Program-made: the position numbers and the translations under genes
Shown: positions 34,720-46,191 of the stretch, piece after piece
Position numbering within the stretch: position 1 is the first letter of the stretch
Layout of the letters: each line of letters begins with the position of its first letter
Source of the DNA: Ceratopteris richardii
Taxonomy: Eukaryota > Streptophyta > Polypodiopsida > Polypodiales > Pteridaceae
Direction: 5' to 3'
NCBI GenBank assembly: GCA_020310875.1
Contig: CM035407.1
Location: forward strand, 67,755,658 to 67,819,657
DNA: 64,000 nucleotides
The notes under the pieces: generated by a model
Databases searched by the model: none
Told to the model about the DNA's origin: nothing
Seen by the model: only the letters and a program-made list of their open reading frames with translations

Positions 34720-36284
34720 TATGTGCTTCCTTTGGATCAGATTGCTATGCAATGTGGTGCCTCTAGTCTTTGTGATGAGAATGAGCCTATTTTTTTGATG
34801 TTGCACAAGATTCTAAAAAACTGGATGGCTGTTGTGCAATCAAAACATGATGCTACTATGAAGAATGGTACTTGGCCTTTATGTGGTTTATCTCTAGGTA
34901 AAAAGGCCATTGGTACTAAATGGGTATACAAGTTGAAGCATAATCATGATGGTAAAATTGACATGTATAAGGCTAGGCTTTTTGCGAAAGGTTATGCTCA
35001 AGAGAAAGGCATTGATTTTGATTAGACCTTTGCACCCACATGTCGAATGACCACCATTCATAGATATGTGCACTTGAATCTCATCATCATTGGAATGTAC
35101 ATCAATTGGACATTAAAAATGCATTTCTGAATGGTGACTTACTTGAAGAAGTGTATGCTTTTTCAGGGGTTTTGTGAGGGCATGAAAACAAAGTGTGCAA
35201 GTTGAAAAAGGCATTATATGGTTTGACGCAAGCACCACATGCTTGTTATGAAAAGATACATGTCTACTTGATTGCACATGGTTTTGAAAATAGTCCAACT
35301 AAGAGGACCTTATATGTTAAACATGCAAATGATGTGCTTCTGATCATTGTTGTGTATGTTGATGGCATGTTGTTCACTGGTCCTGATGAGAAGTATATTG
35401 ATGAATTAAAGGGCATGCCACTTTTGAGATATAAGATTTTAGGCATTTGCACCATTATTTGAAGTTGATGGGGGAATAGCTTTGTGCCAAATGAAATATA
35501 GTGACATATTATTGCAATGTTTTGGCCTTGAAGATTGTAAATCTATTGCCACTCCTATGGAAACAGGTTTATAGTTTAGTCTTCATGATGCTGAAGATGC
35601 ATTTGATGTTGTTTTCTATCAATAGGCTATTGGATGCTCAATTTAATTATGCATTACTCATCTGGATATTTAATTTGCTATCTCTCAGATAAGTAGGTTC
35701 ATGCATTGCCCAAGTGTCAAGCATTGGTAAGGGATTAAGGGCATCTTTCGCTACTTGAGTGGTACTTGGTTACTTGGATTGTTTTATCCCACGGGGGATG
35801 TCTATTGCCAAATTTACATGATTTTTTTACTTTGATTGGGATGGTTGCTATGACACATGTGTCCACTAGTGGTTTTTCCTTCATGCTTGGTAGCTCATGC
35901 ACATCTTGGTTGAGCAAGAAGTAGCATATTGTGGCCACTTCTACTTGTGAGGCTAAGTATAGGGAAACTTTCACATACCATCTTCACTGACAGTCAGAGC
36001 ACATTGGAAGTTGCAAGGAACCCTATGTTCCATGTTTGCATAAAGCACATTAAGGTGCTATGTCAGGGAGAGGTTCTTTGCTAGGAAGGTCAGTTTGGCA
36101 TATGTGCCCACACAAGATAACATTGCAGATCTTTTTACAAAGGATTTGCCTCAGGAGAAGTTTGCAGCTTTTGAAAATCTTTGGGCTTCTTCCTTTTGTG
36201 GATTCATCTTTTTGCACATAGCTTGGAACTTCCTTATACATGAGTATCAGCTCCTTGTTCATTGCATCACTCCCAGGGGGAATT
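34720..36284 (+). pseudogene. copia C3 fragment c (RT and RNase H)
   Basis: Matches C2/C1 from just before RT (SLCDENEP, about 34770) through KWVYKLKHN, LKKALYGLTQAPHA and the catalytic region, to RNase H and the family C-terminus (NIADLFTKDLPQEKF, about 36120). The YVDD box reads YVDG (about 35360), so a catalytic Asp is lost. Stops and frameshifts throughout. It ends at the polypurine tract 'cccaggggg' before the LTR. Confidence 0.87.
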
Positions 36285-36511
36285 TGTTGATATATTTCAA
36301 TAGTGATGTGTGTGAACACATTTAGGATCATTGGGATACTTTTTCCCTCTTTTGGAGTTTTTTTCCCAATTTGTATAGATGCCTATAACCCTTTGGATCA
36401 CTTACCTCTATGCATTCACTTGGTAATACATTTAGTATTGTCTATTGTGATCCAAGCTTCTTCTTCTTCCTTGTGGTGTTGGCATGCTTTCACAGACCTC
36501 AAACTCCAACA
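36285..36511 (+). repeat. copia C3 3' LTR
   Basis: 227 bp from 'tgttgatatatttcaa' to 'aaactccaaca', the plus-strand equivalent of the C1/C2 LTRs. It directly abuts the inverted TAGCTA array at 36512. The 5' LTR of this copy is absent. Confidence 0.9.
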
Positions 36512-36735
36512 CCGTTAGCTATTTCTTGGCTATCTAGCTATTTCTCATCTAATACTACTTAGCTAATAGGTGACAGCAAGTATCTTAAATCTATTTAAAG
36601 TAGTTACTTACATAGCTATTTCTGAACAAATGTTTAGTAGCTAAACACATTTTACTTAAGTTAATACTTAGCTATTTCTCAACTAATAGTACTTAGCTAA
36701 CTACCTAATAACAATTAGCTAATACTTAGGTCAAA
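36512..36735 (-). repeat. TAGCTA-type repeat, inverted copy
   Basis: The reverse complement matches the tandem units at 41970-42830 at length, for example 'acttagctaataggtgaca' and 'gtagctaaacacattttac', both found there in the other orientation. It could be one arm of the inverted repeats of a DNA transposon spanning about 36512-42830. Confidence 0.75.
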
Positions 36736-36745
36736 TCCATCACAC

Positions 36746-37132
36746 ATGAGGACCAACAATCAAACAAACAATACTTTTGATGATCGTACACTAGTTGCAA
36801 CAAGCAAGAAAAATGCCCACTCATCCCCATCAAAATTGCTTACAGCTATGCCATCTATTGTCTCTTGCCCTTTTCCGATGAATTTCACACTAGAACCATC
36901 TAGTGTTGAGCACATGCATGATGTTGAGTCTACTCGCATTGATTTTGATAGTGCTTGTGACCAAATGATATATGGCCTCTTGATCCAATTAAACCCCTCT
37001 CAGGGTTTAGTTGGCCCAAGTTCTTGTGAAATTGCTAACTATACTCTAGTGCCTAAAGCAATGCATGTGCAAGAAAAGTGTCATTGTGTCACTCTAGATA
37101 GTAGTAGTGTTGATCCTATTTCTGAATCATAA
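36746..37132 (+). CDS. hypothetical ORF, 128 codons
   Basis: ATG to TAA without interruption, directly inside the inverted TAGCTA arm. The product is Ser/Thr/Asn-rich with no recognised domain, signal peptide or membrane segment. The frame after the stop continues openly for another ~40 codons (to about 37260) with an acidic, helical composition, so it may be part of a decayed longer gene of the surrounding transposon-like unit. Codon use does not decide. It may equally be a chance frame. Confidence 0.2.
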   Translation: MRTNNQTNNTFDDRTLVATSKKNAHSSPSKLLTAMPSIVSCPFPMNFTLEPSSVEHMHDVESTRIDFDSACDQMIYGLLIQLNPSQGLVGPSSCEIANYTLVPKAMHVQEKCHCVTLDSSSVDPISES

Positions 37133-37980
37133 GTCGAGATTGAGGAAACTGAACCAGTTATTATGGAGATAGTGCAACTTGCATATGAAAATATTGAAGA
37201 CACTCTTGCAAAATGGATGAACCATAAAAATAAAAGTCAACATCTTGCAACGAAGAGGTAGAATAAGTCAACAAGAATACCCCCTAACATGCATGCAACC
37301 TAATCATCAAATACAACCTCGATAGGTCCTAATATTGTTTTTGAATAATTTCTTATCCATTGATAATTGGAAACAACAAATTTTTTGTCTAGTCTATGCC
37401 ATTTCTTGCATGTTAGAAACATGCCAATGTAACTAAAGACATCATGATTTTTGTCTGTCTAGAATATTATATGATTCTGCTTTTTACATTTTGGTTCAAT
37501 CTAAGTTGGTCTCTTGTTTGGTTTGTGAAGCTGTTTATTGTGTTTATTTTCCCATGTTGTAGATGTTTCATTTCAATCATTCTCTCACATTCAAAAGGTC
37601 ACAGTGGGAATTGAAACTGATCCAATGGTAGTTTGTGAATCACAACCAATTGTAGAACACACAATTAAGAGGAAAAGAACATGCAGATGGCTTGCTGAAA
37701 TCCTGATGAGATAGAATGCATTGAGAGAGATCCACCAAAAATTGCACTAAATGGGTGGACACAAGAAGAACTTGATCAATTGGAACCATGAACTCTCAAT
37801 AAAGAAAGAAGAGCACCAATTTTGGAGCTTGATGTTGTCCTTCTTAACTTCTCTAAGTTGTATGATTATCATGATAGTAAGACATTCCTCAACTGGGCTT
37901 TGGAATGGTTTGATATATTTATCTAGAGTTTGTTTGAATAAGATCGAGTGCACAATGCCATTGATACCATATTTCTTGAA
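37133..37980. other. unassigned sequence within transposon-like region
   Basis: Broken open frames on the plus strand (about 37570-37690 and 37751-38275) without recognised domains. Confidence 0.3.
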
Positions 37981-37984
37981 TTCA

Positions 37985-38240
37985 AAAATAATTTTACTAT
38001 GGTTTGGGGTAAAGAGAAATGTGGTAGGCAACTTGGTCAGTACTATAAGATGTTGGGAGACGTTTGGCACATTTAAAAGGTATAGCCCAGACAAGACATT
38101 GTTTTTGGATAATATACACTTCCAATCTTTTTATAATTTACAAAGATGTTGTCTTCTGGTATCAAGATTATCTTCACAAGATAGGCATACCTATCTTTCC
38201 CCTACTCTTTCTTGTCAACTTCAAAGTTGGATATTAGCCT
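37985..38240 (-). pseudogene. decayed coding block, paralogous to 39050-39270
   Basis: The minus strand reads DRYAYLVKIILIPEDNIFVN followed by YKKIGSVYYP. The block at 39050-39270 reads KYRYVSLVKRISKSQDKTFVN followed by YKKIGSVHYP with the same spacing. Two diverged copies with shared peptides point to former coding sequence. I do not recognise the domain. It may be the C-terminal part of the transposase-like gene at 41-44 kb. Confidence 0.4.
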
Positions 38241-38604
38241 CAAATTGGGAAGAATATGTAGATACCATTTCATAAGTTGTTCCACTTAATGAAAGAATCT
38301 TGTGTGTGTTTCATGATCAATGTGGGCTATGAGTTATAGAAGAACATAGTCTGTGATTGGAAATAATCACAATGTCATGAGACTATTTTGCATGTTTTAA
38401 AAAACTATATTGTATGTTTGAAAATACTATTAACATTAACAAAATGCTTAACTATTAAATCTAGTCATTTTCATTATCTATAAATCGTTCAAGTATCTTT
38501 GACTTACATCCAATGGGCATGATGTAACAGTTTTGCCTTATTCTCCTAGGTAGTTGGCCAACGTTCAAGTGTTGCCCATCAATGGAAGCCTATTGTATTC
38601 AAGA

Positions 38605-38945
38605 GAAAAAGTACCAAGAAATGGCACTTTATTGATAAAAAGGTAGCAAGAAATAGCACTTTATAGAAAAAAGTACCAATAAATTATCACTTTATAAAAA
38701 AAGTACCAATATATAGCAATTAATTATATAAAAAAAAGAGTAACCAGAAATAGCACTTAATTAGAAAACACAAGAAAGTACCAAGAAATAGCACTTAATA
38801 AAAAATAAGAAGTACCAAGAAAGAGCATAAGTTTATAAAAATTCAAGAAATAGAACTTAATTAAAAAAGGAAGTACCAAGAGATAACACTTAATTAAAAA
38901 AAGTATCAAGAAAGAACACTTAATTTCTTTTTAAAATGTACCAAG
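38605..38945. repeat. ~35-bp degenerate tandem repeat
   Basis: About ten units built on 'agtaccaagaaatagcactt' plus 'aattaaaaaa', spacing roughly 30-40 bases. Stray units occur near 40915 and 40965. Confidence 0.8.
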
Positions 38946-38959
38946 CAAAAGTACTAAGG

Positions 38960-39270
38960 CCATCACTCAAATAATCATCCCCACCTTCAAAAAGAAATGT
39001 GTCAATACTCATGTCATCCTCTACATCATCAACCACAATTGGGACAAGAGTGTTTGTTTGGAGTTTCTTTGAAGCAGATTGAGTGCATCATGCAATTGAC
39101 AACCTATTTCTTGAATTCAAAAACAATTTTACATCAATTAGTGGATAATGCACACTTCCAATCTTTTTATAATTTACAAAGGTTTTGTCTTGTGATTTTG
39201 AGATTCTCTTCACAAGAGATACATACCTATATTTTTAGTACTCTTTCTTGGCAACTCAAACCTAGTTATT
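38960..39270 (-). pseudogene. transposase-like gene C-terminus, third copy
   Basis: The minus strand reads YKKIGSVHYPLIDVKLF, then VPIVVDDVEDDMSIDTFLFEG and DYLSDG. The acidic segment parallels VPIMVDDAEADMSIDAFGFEG at 41395-41482, and FEGDGNYLSDALAVDD at about 42845-42900. Stops occur, and only the C-terminal part is present here. Confidence 0.45.
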
Positions 39271-39502
39271 AGTTGTTGTTTTGTCATGCAAGACACAACT
39301 ATGATGACATAATTGTTTCAAAAAGTGAATCTTGTCTTTAAGGCATTTTACAAAAAATGTCTTCAGTCTTTCAACAGTACGTCGTTCACACTTAAACCAA
39401 ATGAACAATTCAACCTCGATGATGAATGATATACTTGTAAGGTATTCAACACTGATAAACAAATCCTATCTAAGTTGTTGATCACAAATATGCTTAGTTC
39501 TT

Positions 39503-40078
39503 CATCACTCATATATGTAAGATATTCATCAATAATATATGTTAGATATCCAAAACTAACGTATGTTATCTAGTCATCACTAATGTATGTAAGATATTGG
39601 GCATTAACATATGTAATCCAATAATTACCAAAATATGCTAGCTATTCAACACTAATATATGTTAGCTATTCAATACTAAAATTTGCAATCTAGTAATCAC
39701 CAATATATGTTAGCTACTAAGCACAAATATATGTTTCAACATTAGTAATCTTAGTTCTTCATCATTAATATATGTAAGCTATTTAGCACTAACATATGTA
39801 ATCTAAAATTCACCAATATATATTAGCTATTCAACACTAACATATGTTATATAGTCATCACTAACATATGTTAATTATTCAGCACTAATACATGTTAGCT
39901 ATTCAACACTAACACATGTAATCTAGGCATCACTAATATATGTTAGCCATTCAACACAAATATATGTTAGCTATTTAGAGCTAATATACTTAGTTTTTCA
40001 TCACTATTATGTGTAAGCTATTTAGCACCAACATATGTAATCTAGGATTCACTAATATATATTAGTTAATCATCAATA
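39503..40078. repeat. 24-bp minisatellite, about 24 units
   Basis: Text on the pattern 'ctaatatatgttagctattcaaca' repeats with a strict 24-base period. Units alternate irregularly among a 'gttagctattcaaca' type, a 'gtaatctag.attca' type and a 'gtaagctatttagca' type. It runs into the (TA)n tract at 40080. The regular length without unique spacers excludes a CRISPR array. Confidence 0.88.
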
Positions 40079-40079
40079 T

Positions 40080-40188
<109 letters not shown>

Positions 40189-40227
40189 GCACATTAAAAC
40201 ACAAATTTATTGCAAGCTATTCATTAT

Positions 40228-40229
<2 letters not shown>

Positions 40230-40318
<89 letters not shown>
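40230..40318. repeat. (TA)n microsatellite
   Basis: About 44 TA units, separated from the previous run by about 45 bases of unique sequence. Confidence 0.96.
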
Positions 40319-40320
<2 letters not shown>

Positions 40321-41365
40321 TTGTTGTAAGACAATCAAACACTAATATATGTTAGTTAGTAATAGCTTATATATTATAAGCACATACGAACACTTACATG
40401 TAAGTTAGTAATCACTAATTAATAAATGTAAGTTAGTAATATAATAAGGTAGTAATGAAATTGCTAACAGTATTATAAGCATTATATTATTATTGAATAT
40501 TTAAGCTAGAATTAAAGAAGAATGAGCTACAAATGAGCTAGAGAAGAAATGATTTCCAACAAAAGAAGAAATGGGCTACAAATGAACTAAAGAAGAAGTG
40601 AGCTACATGGTATCATTTTAGCTAACAAAATGACGTAAGGAATCATAAGCTGCAATAGATCACTTCATCTAAAAAATGAGCTAGATAAGAAATGAGCTAC
40701 AAGAGATCATATGAGCACATAAACGGTTAATGTTGTATACATTAATTAAACAAGGTCATCAATTAAACTACTACACTTGCATACATCAAGAAAATGAACA
40801 ATATGTTTGAAAAGGCTATTAAAAAATGCATAAATATTAAATTTAATCACTTTCATTACCTACAAATCATTTGAGTATTATCAACTTACATCTAGTGATA
40901 GTCTTTAGTTACAAAATGTACCAAGAAATAACACTTAATTCTTATCAATCTCCTAATGTTCCAAGAAATGGCACTTACTTGTAGAACTTTCATCTAGTTA
41001 TAACCAATTGATTCTAGTATTATTCAATCTTGACAAAAATTCCAAGGCATACTATTGTAGATGCATTCGTGGACATTTGGTGAGAGCGTATACAACATAG
41101 AGCTTGAACCAATATGAAGTTGAGCCATGGCTATTTTAATGCACCTTATCAAATGAGAATACATATAGGCTAGTGGTGAAGATTCTAAAATCTTGAGTAC
41201 ATTCTCATCTATTCATTCATAGAAAGTATTTTTCGACATAGAATGTACAAGCATATATACTATTACCCCATCCATCACATATTGTCTTAGTTGTTTTGTG
41301 CTTTGCTTGTGTACACTTCAACATGTAGAAATTTGAACCTTCTGAATTTTCCTCTTTGGCATTCA
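40319..41365. other. no recognisable gene
   Basis: AT-rich. It holds purine-rich runs with repeated 'gaagaaatgagctac' (40530-40700) and no supported frame. Confidence 0.4.
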
Positions 41366-41900
41366 CTATATAGTTATCATCACCACAAGGGCATCACTCA
41401 AATCATCACCCACACCTTCAAAACCAAATGCGTCAATACTCATGTCAGCCTCTGCATCATCAACCATAATTGGGACAAGAGTAATAATTCCAACTCTGAG
41501 CATGTTCTCTATTCGTGCATATTTTCCATGACCCCTAAATGCAATGGAAACAAAAAAAAGATAGTTTTCAAACACCAATGCTATGACCAGACGCTTTCGA
41601 ATACCCTCAAATAGAATGAACAAAGTAGACTTGTGGTGTTCCTTCACAGTCCCATGTGTTTTCTTGATTTACATCATTGATGCACACATCCCAAAAGATG
41701 CAACTCACATTCCGAACCTGTGATGTATATGCAATGGATGTACCTATTGATAGGTGTTATCTCAAGTAGGAAACTACATTTCCGACACACTTCAAGGTTG
41801 CCCCATCAGGTTTAAGTTGTTCATATGTCAATGCCCTTTTTATGTCTGCACCTACACCATTCTCTTCTCCCTTGTCATGTCAGGCTCTCAGGTAGGCCAT
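41366..41900 (-). pseudogene. transposase-like gene, second copy (DDE-like family)
   Basis: The minus strand reads HDKGEENGVGADIKRALTYE then QLKPDGATL (about 41780-41885), followed by SQVRNVSCIFWDV and later, after a frameshift, the acidic tail VPIMVDDAEADMSIDAFGFEG. I recall the pattern H-(G/D)-K-G-x-x-(D/N)-G-(V/I)-G-x-x-(V/I)-K-R from many uncharacterised, transposon-associated eukaryotic proteins. The 42835-44130 copy shares it. Frameshifts and stops make it a pseudogene. The superfamily name is uncertain. Confidence 0.5.
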
Positions 41901-41969
41901 CTTAATTGATGACCTTCTTTAATTATTGTATTCACGCATGGCAAGGGAGAACATGATGGTGCACTAAGC

Positions 41970-42830
41970 CAATTGATAGCTAATTCTTATAACCTATTAG
42001 CTAAGTACTATTAATTGAGAAACTACTTAAGTATTAGCTAATTATCACTAGTTAGCTAAGTACTATTAGCTGAGAAATAACTAAGAATTAGCTAAAGCAA
42101 AATGTGTTTAGCTACTAGAAAAAGAAATAGCTCTATTAGTAACTATTTACATAGATTTAACTGTTGTCACCTATTAGATAAGTACTATAAGTTGAGAAAT
42201 AGGTAGGTAGCTAAGAAATATTTGAAGGTATCAATTACTATTTTTCAAAGTTGATAGCTAATTTTTATTCCCTATTAGTTAAATACTATTAAATGATAAA
42301 ACACATACGTATTAGCTAATTGTTATCACTTGTTAGTTAAGTACATTAGCTAAGAAATAGCTAAGTATTAGCTAAATTAAAATGTGTTTATCTACTACAA
42401 AGTAGTTAAGAAATAGTTGTGTATGTAAATATTTACATAGATTTAAGACAACTCTTGTCACCTATTAGCTAAGTATTATTACCTGAGAAATAGCTAGCTA
42501 GCTAAGAAATAGCTCAAGGTATCAATTACTACTATTCAAAGTTGATAGCTAATTGTTATAACCTATTAGCTAAGTACTATTAATTGATAAAATACCTAAG
42601 CATTAGCTAATTGTCATCGCAAGTTAGTTAAGTACTATTACTTGAGAAATAGATCAATATTAGCTAAAGTAAAATGTATTTAGCTACTACAAAGTAGCTA
42701 AGAAGTAGCTGTGTAAGTAACTACTTTACATAGATTTAAACTAATTGTTGTAACCTATTAGCTAAGTACCAATAGGAGAGAAATAGCTAAGTATTAGATA
42801 AAGAAATTTAAACATGTGTTTAACATTTCA
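41970..42830 (+). repeat. ~285-bp TAGCTA-type tandem repeat, three units
   Basis: The phrase 'ttgatagctaatt.ttat' starts units near 41972, 42251 and 42542 (periods about 279 and 291). Each holds many 'ttagctaagtactatta' and 'gagaaatagctaag' words. The inverse of part of a unit is at 36512-36735. Confidence 0.85.
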
Positions 42831-42834
42831 TTGT

Positions 42835-44130
42835 CCTCCTCTACGCTGACTACAAAGTTGTCATCCACTGCCAATGCATCTGATAGATAGTTGCCATCAC
42901 CTTCAAATGTAAAATTGGAAACTAATGAGTAATTTGCTTCATCTGACCTATTGATACTCAAACTATAGTATGTCCAATTTTGAACTTAGCATTTACTGAT
43001 GCATCTTTTCCACCGACCTTAAATACAAAGAAAGTAATAACATGTTAGTTCTTTGACACTAATGAACTTTCCATCTAGCCTTGAATAGCCATGAATTGAA
43101 TGCAAGGATGGAACTTGAGATATCCCCTTACAATCCCAAGCCTTCTCCCTGACATCTATTCACTTTCTCAATCTTCACTTCCTAGAAGACTTGTGTGACA
43201 TCTCTCCCTTTTGACCCTAACAAATGTCCTCCAAGAAATGCCACAACATGTGCACCACAGTTCAACATTGTATTGTCAGGTTTAAGTTGCTCATGGGCTA
43301 GAATCCTTTTCAAAATTGTACCTACACCATCATGTTCTCCATTCCCATGCCTTGACTAAAAGAAGTTCTGTATCATAGTCATGATAGTTAGCCCTCGATA
43401 TCTTCCTACGAAGCAAAACAGACATTTAGAATTAAATTGAGATTGGCCATCTTACCACACTAAATGTTGGCTTAAGTCAAGGTTTAGCTTTCTTAACCAC
43501 TTCCAATGTAATTGGAAACAATGTTGCATAGGAAGGGTGTTTTTCTTCTTGTCATTGGATATGAAGAAGTGGATTACCTTTTTAGGGATGCCCTCCATAA
43601 AAAAATAAATGATATGCACAAAATAGTTATCTGCATAGATTGTATTTCATTTTTCTCACCAAATGTATAGATTTTTGCAAAATCAACCATTGAAACCACA
43701 ACACCACTTGGATATTTAAAGACACATCTTAAAGTGGTTTTCTTGTCATAAATAAATGAAATTGTGCTTGATAAGTTTCTTTAGATTTTTCTCAAATAGT
43801 CTTGTTACAACTTTAAGATTCATGTTCCTCTTTAGTAGTTATTTCCTTTTACAAACTTGTCTTTCCTTTTACAAAATTTCCCTCCATACATTGACTCGAC
43901 AATTTCAAAGAGCTTTATAGGAATATGATATTACTCAATGCTATTCTCTCTTGGACACCACTTAAAATGTCCTACTTCGCAATCAAAGCACCCACCCATC
44001 ACAAATTTGTACTAGTGGAATATGGTATTATGACATGAGCATAGAATACTCTCTATAATGCTTCTAATTGATCAAATTGTAGTTGTTGAAGCATTGCCGC
44101 TTGATGTCTGCCCTGCTTGACAAATAAAAC
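42835..44130 (-). pseudogene. transposase-like gene, main copy (DDE-like family)
   Basis: Minus-strand blocks in order: a Cys/His segment CFDCEVGHFKWCP (about 43950-43990), VVVSMVDFAKIYTFGEKNEI then QSMQITIL (43625-43725), SRHGNGEHDGVGTILKRILA then HEQLKPD (about 43280-43360), and an acidic tail FEGDGNYLSDALAVDD. The first Asp in 'VDF-x-x-x-Y' with 'EIQS' and the later 'HGKG-DGVG-KR' block occur together, in this order, in uncharacterised transposon-linked proteins I remember from many eukaryotes. The gene is broken by numerous frameshifts. Flanking inverted and tandem TAGCTA arrays suggest the unit was a DNA transposon. Confidence 0.5.
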
Positions 44131-44342
44131 AGTCACAATTACAAATATATCTATGCATGAAAGAGCTTGATTGACATAGGAGATTGATTTCATCCTTAAG
44201 GTATGAGATCTGAACGTGATAAATGTAGCAACATGTGAATCTATCTTTCAATCACTTAACAAAATATGGCTTCAATCATTCAAACTTTTCAAGCTAGATA
44301 CTTATCATGGGATGGGATGGTTTGAAGCATATAAATAGTTCC

Positions 44343-44702
44343 ATTTGCATTACAAAAACAAGTAGCTGGTAACAATCATTAACTAGGTTGTTACTAGTTA
44401 GCTATTACTTAGTAGCTAGTTCTTGGTTAGTTATTACAAGGCTTAACTTGTTACTAGTTAGCTATTACTAAGTAACTGGTTCTTAGTTAGTTGTTAGTAA
44501 TTAGGTATTACTTATTAGCTTGTTACTAGTTAGTTATTACTAAGTAGCTAGTTTTTGGTTAGTTGTTTATAATTAGCTATTAGTAATTAGCTTGTTAATT
44601 AGCTATTACTAAGTAGGTGGCTCTTGGTTAGTTGTTTGTAATTAGCTATTACTAATAAGCTTGTACCAATTAGCTATTACTAAGTATTTGTTTCTTGGTT
44701 AA
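44343..44702. repeat. TAGCTA-type tandem array, left part
   Basis: About five units of 60-72 bases on the pattern 'cttgttactagttagctatt' plus 'actaagtagctagttcttgg'. The array is interrupted by copia A2 at 44703 and continues at 56670. Confidence 0.85.
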
Positions 44703-44999
44703 TGTTACCGTTAGTATCCATGTGAAAGGCCAAATGGCCACCGGACACTTCTTTGTATATGTTCTTTAATAAAACATATAGTGGCCTGGTTAGTCATAGA
44801 CTTTAAGTTCGACCGCATTTGTAAGACCTAAGAAGTCTATCTTCGTACTCTCTGTGTACTGTGTTTTCTGCGTATTCTACAGCCTCTGTGCGGAGTACTG
44901 TGTGCGGCCTCAGGAGCTCGGCTTTCTACTCCGAGCATATCGTCGTGGAGCTCTTGAGAAAGAGAGCACACAGTGGTGCATTGCCAATGAAATACTTCA
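44703..44999 (+). repeat. A2 5' LTR
   Basis: 297 bp, TGTTACCG...ACTTCA, aligning with A1 29716-30013 and with 56451-56669. Confidence 0.94.
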
Positions 45000-45000
45000 C

Positions 45001-45012
45001 TGGTATCAGAGC
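45001..45012 (+). other. A2 primer binding site (Met tRNA)
   Basis: TGGTATCAGAGC, one base after the LTR end. Confidence 0.93.
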
Positions 45013-45185
45013 AGTTCGAGGCAAAAGCTTTGTTCCTTTTGTGCGAGCGAAGCGAGCACCCCCCAGGCTTTCTCCAAGGCTTACGACTAAGGCGGCGACC
45101 AAGGCATACCTTGTCATCCGAGTCATCGAAGTCACCGTTGGCTGCGCGTGAGGGAGGACCTCAATGATCAAGGAATATAGAGGTT

Positions 45186-45283
45186 CCCGGTACTTCCCAG
45201 GAGGTCACCCATCCCAGTACTATTCCCCCTAGAGCTTGCTTAGCCGTGGCAATCTCTTGCCACTAAGCTACACTCTTGTGGTG
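45186..45283 (-). repeat. 5S rRNA-derived segment with tRNA-like A box
   Basis: On the minus strand, TAAGCAAGCTC, ATAGTACT and GGATGGGTGACCTCCTGGG follow the order and near-exact text of the A box, intermediate element and C box of plant 5S rRNA (positions about 48-100). Upstream (plus 45264-45274) the minus strand reads TAGCTTAGTGG, a good tRNA-type A box. Only the internal promoter half of 5S is present, so this is not a 5S gene. It lies in the leader of A2, opposite to it, and could be a small pol III-derived insertion. Confidence 0.7.
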
Positions 45284-46191
45284 TTTGAAGAAGGGGAAAG
45301 ACTAAGGTTGACATTACCTTGAACAAGTTTTGGTCCCTCAAAGCTTCATTTTTGCTTTCAAAGCCTATTTCTGAAGCAATTTTGGGGTGTTTTTGGAGCC
45401 ATTTCGGAGTACTTTCGCACATAGTTCTCTTCACACAGGTCCAAGAACATCAAGAAGAGTGTTCTTTGTGCTTGTGAGACAATAAATATCAACCTTTGGG
45501 GCTGTATTTTCAGCCACACTCATAAAACTACAGGTTTCTTGAGAGGTTTTTAGTTTTGGTGGGAGCAGTCGCTGCAAATTTATGCAGGTTTTTTTAAGCC
45601 TAAAACATCATAGTTGACAGACACTTGCAGGTGTTATTGCCTAGTTTTTGGGCTGTGTATTCAGCCTTTTAGTGTCATTCTACTGCATATATTGAGCACA
45701 TACACACCATGTACGCTTTTGTGGATACCGCTTATGTACGTCCATGTGGTCATTGATATAGCGGTTACGTTCTTTGCATAAAGCCTTTTACGTTTGATAA
45801 AGAGGGTCGTGGTGAGGTTTTCTTAATTGGGAGAGACCCAGATGTCGGGGTCTCTTTGGTGATGCAGGTGGAAGACTTACCCAGCCTCGCCATAGGAGAT
45901 GTATGATAGTTGTTCATAGGTGCTCGATAAGCCTAGTTGGCTTCTATTGGGTAACTGATTATATGCAGTGGAGCCAGTGATTCACTATGCAGGTAGACAT
46001 GTCAATACTTGCAGTTTTATGATACTTTGACACTGGTCATATGCTAATTTTGCAGAGGATACTTTGGCAAAATTTTTCTAGATTTCTGGTTTAGTCAACT
46101 ATACAGTGGTTGATTTACTCCTTGATACACTTATTTGTTGGTGTTTGGACTCTTCTAGCTCCATTATCATTCTATTCAGTTCTCTACCATC
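45284..46191 (+). other. A2 leader region
   Basis: About 900 bases between the 5S-like segment and the gag ATG, with no domain recognised. A total leader of about 1.2 kb is long for a copia element, so part of it is probably inserted sequence. Confidence 0.45.

Noticed and set aside
39503-40078. Regular 24-bp repeats, considered as a CRISPR array
   Set aside because: No unique spacers, eukaryotic context; it is a minisatellite.
45186-45250. Possible 5S rRNA gene
   Set aside because: Only the internal control region is present; the 5' half and 3' end of 5S are missing.
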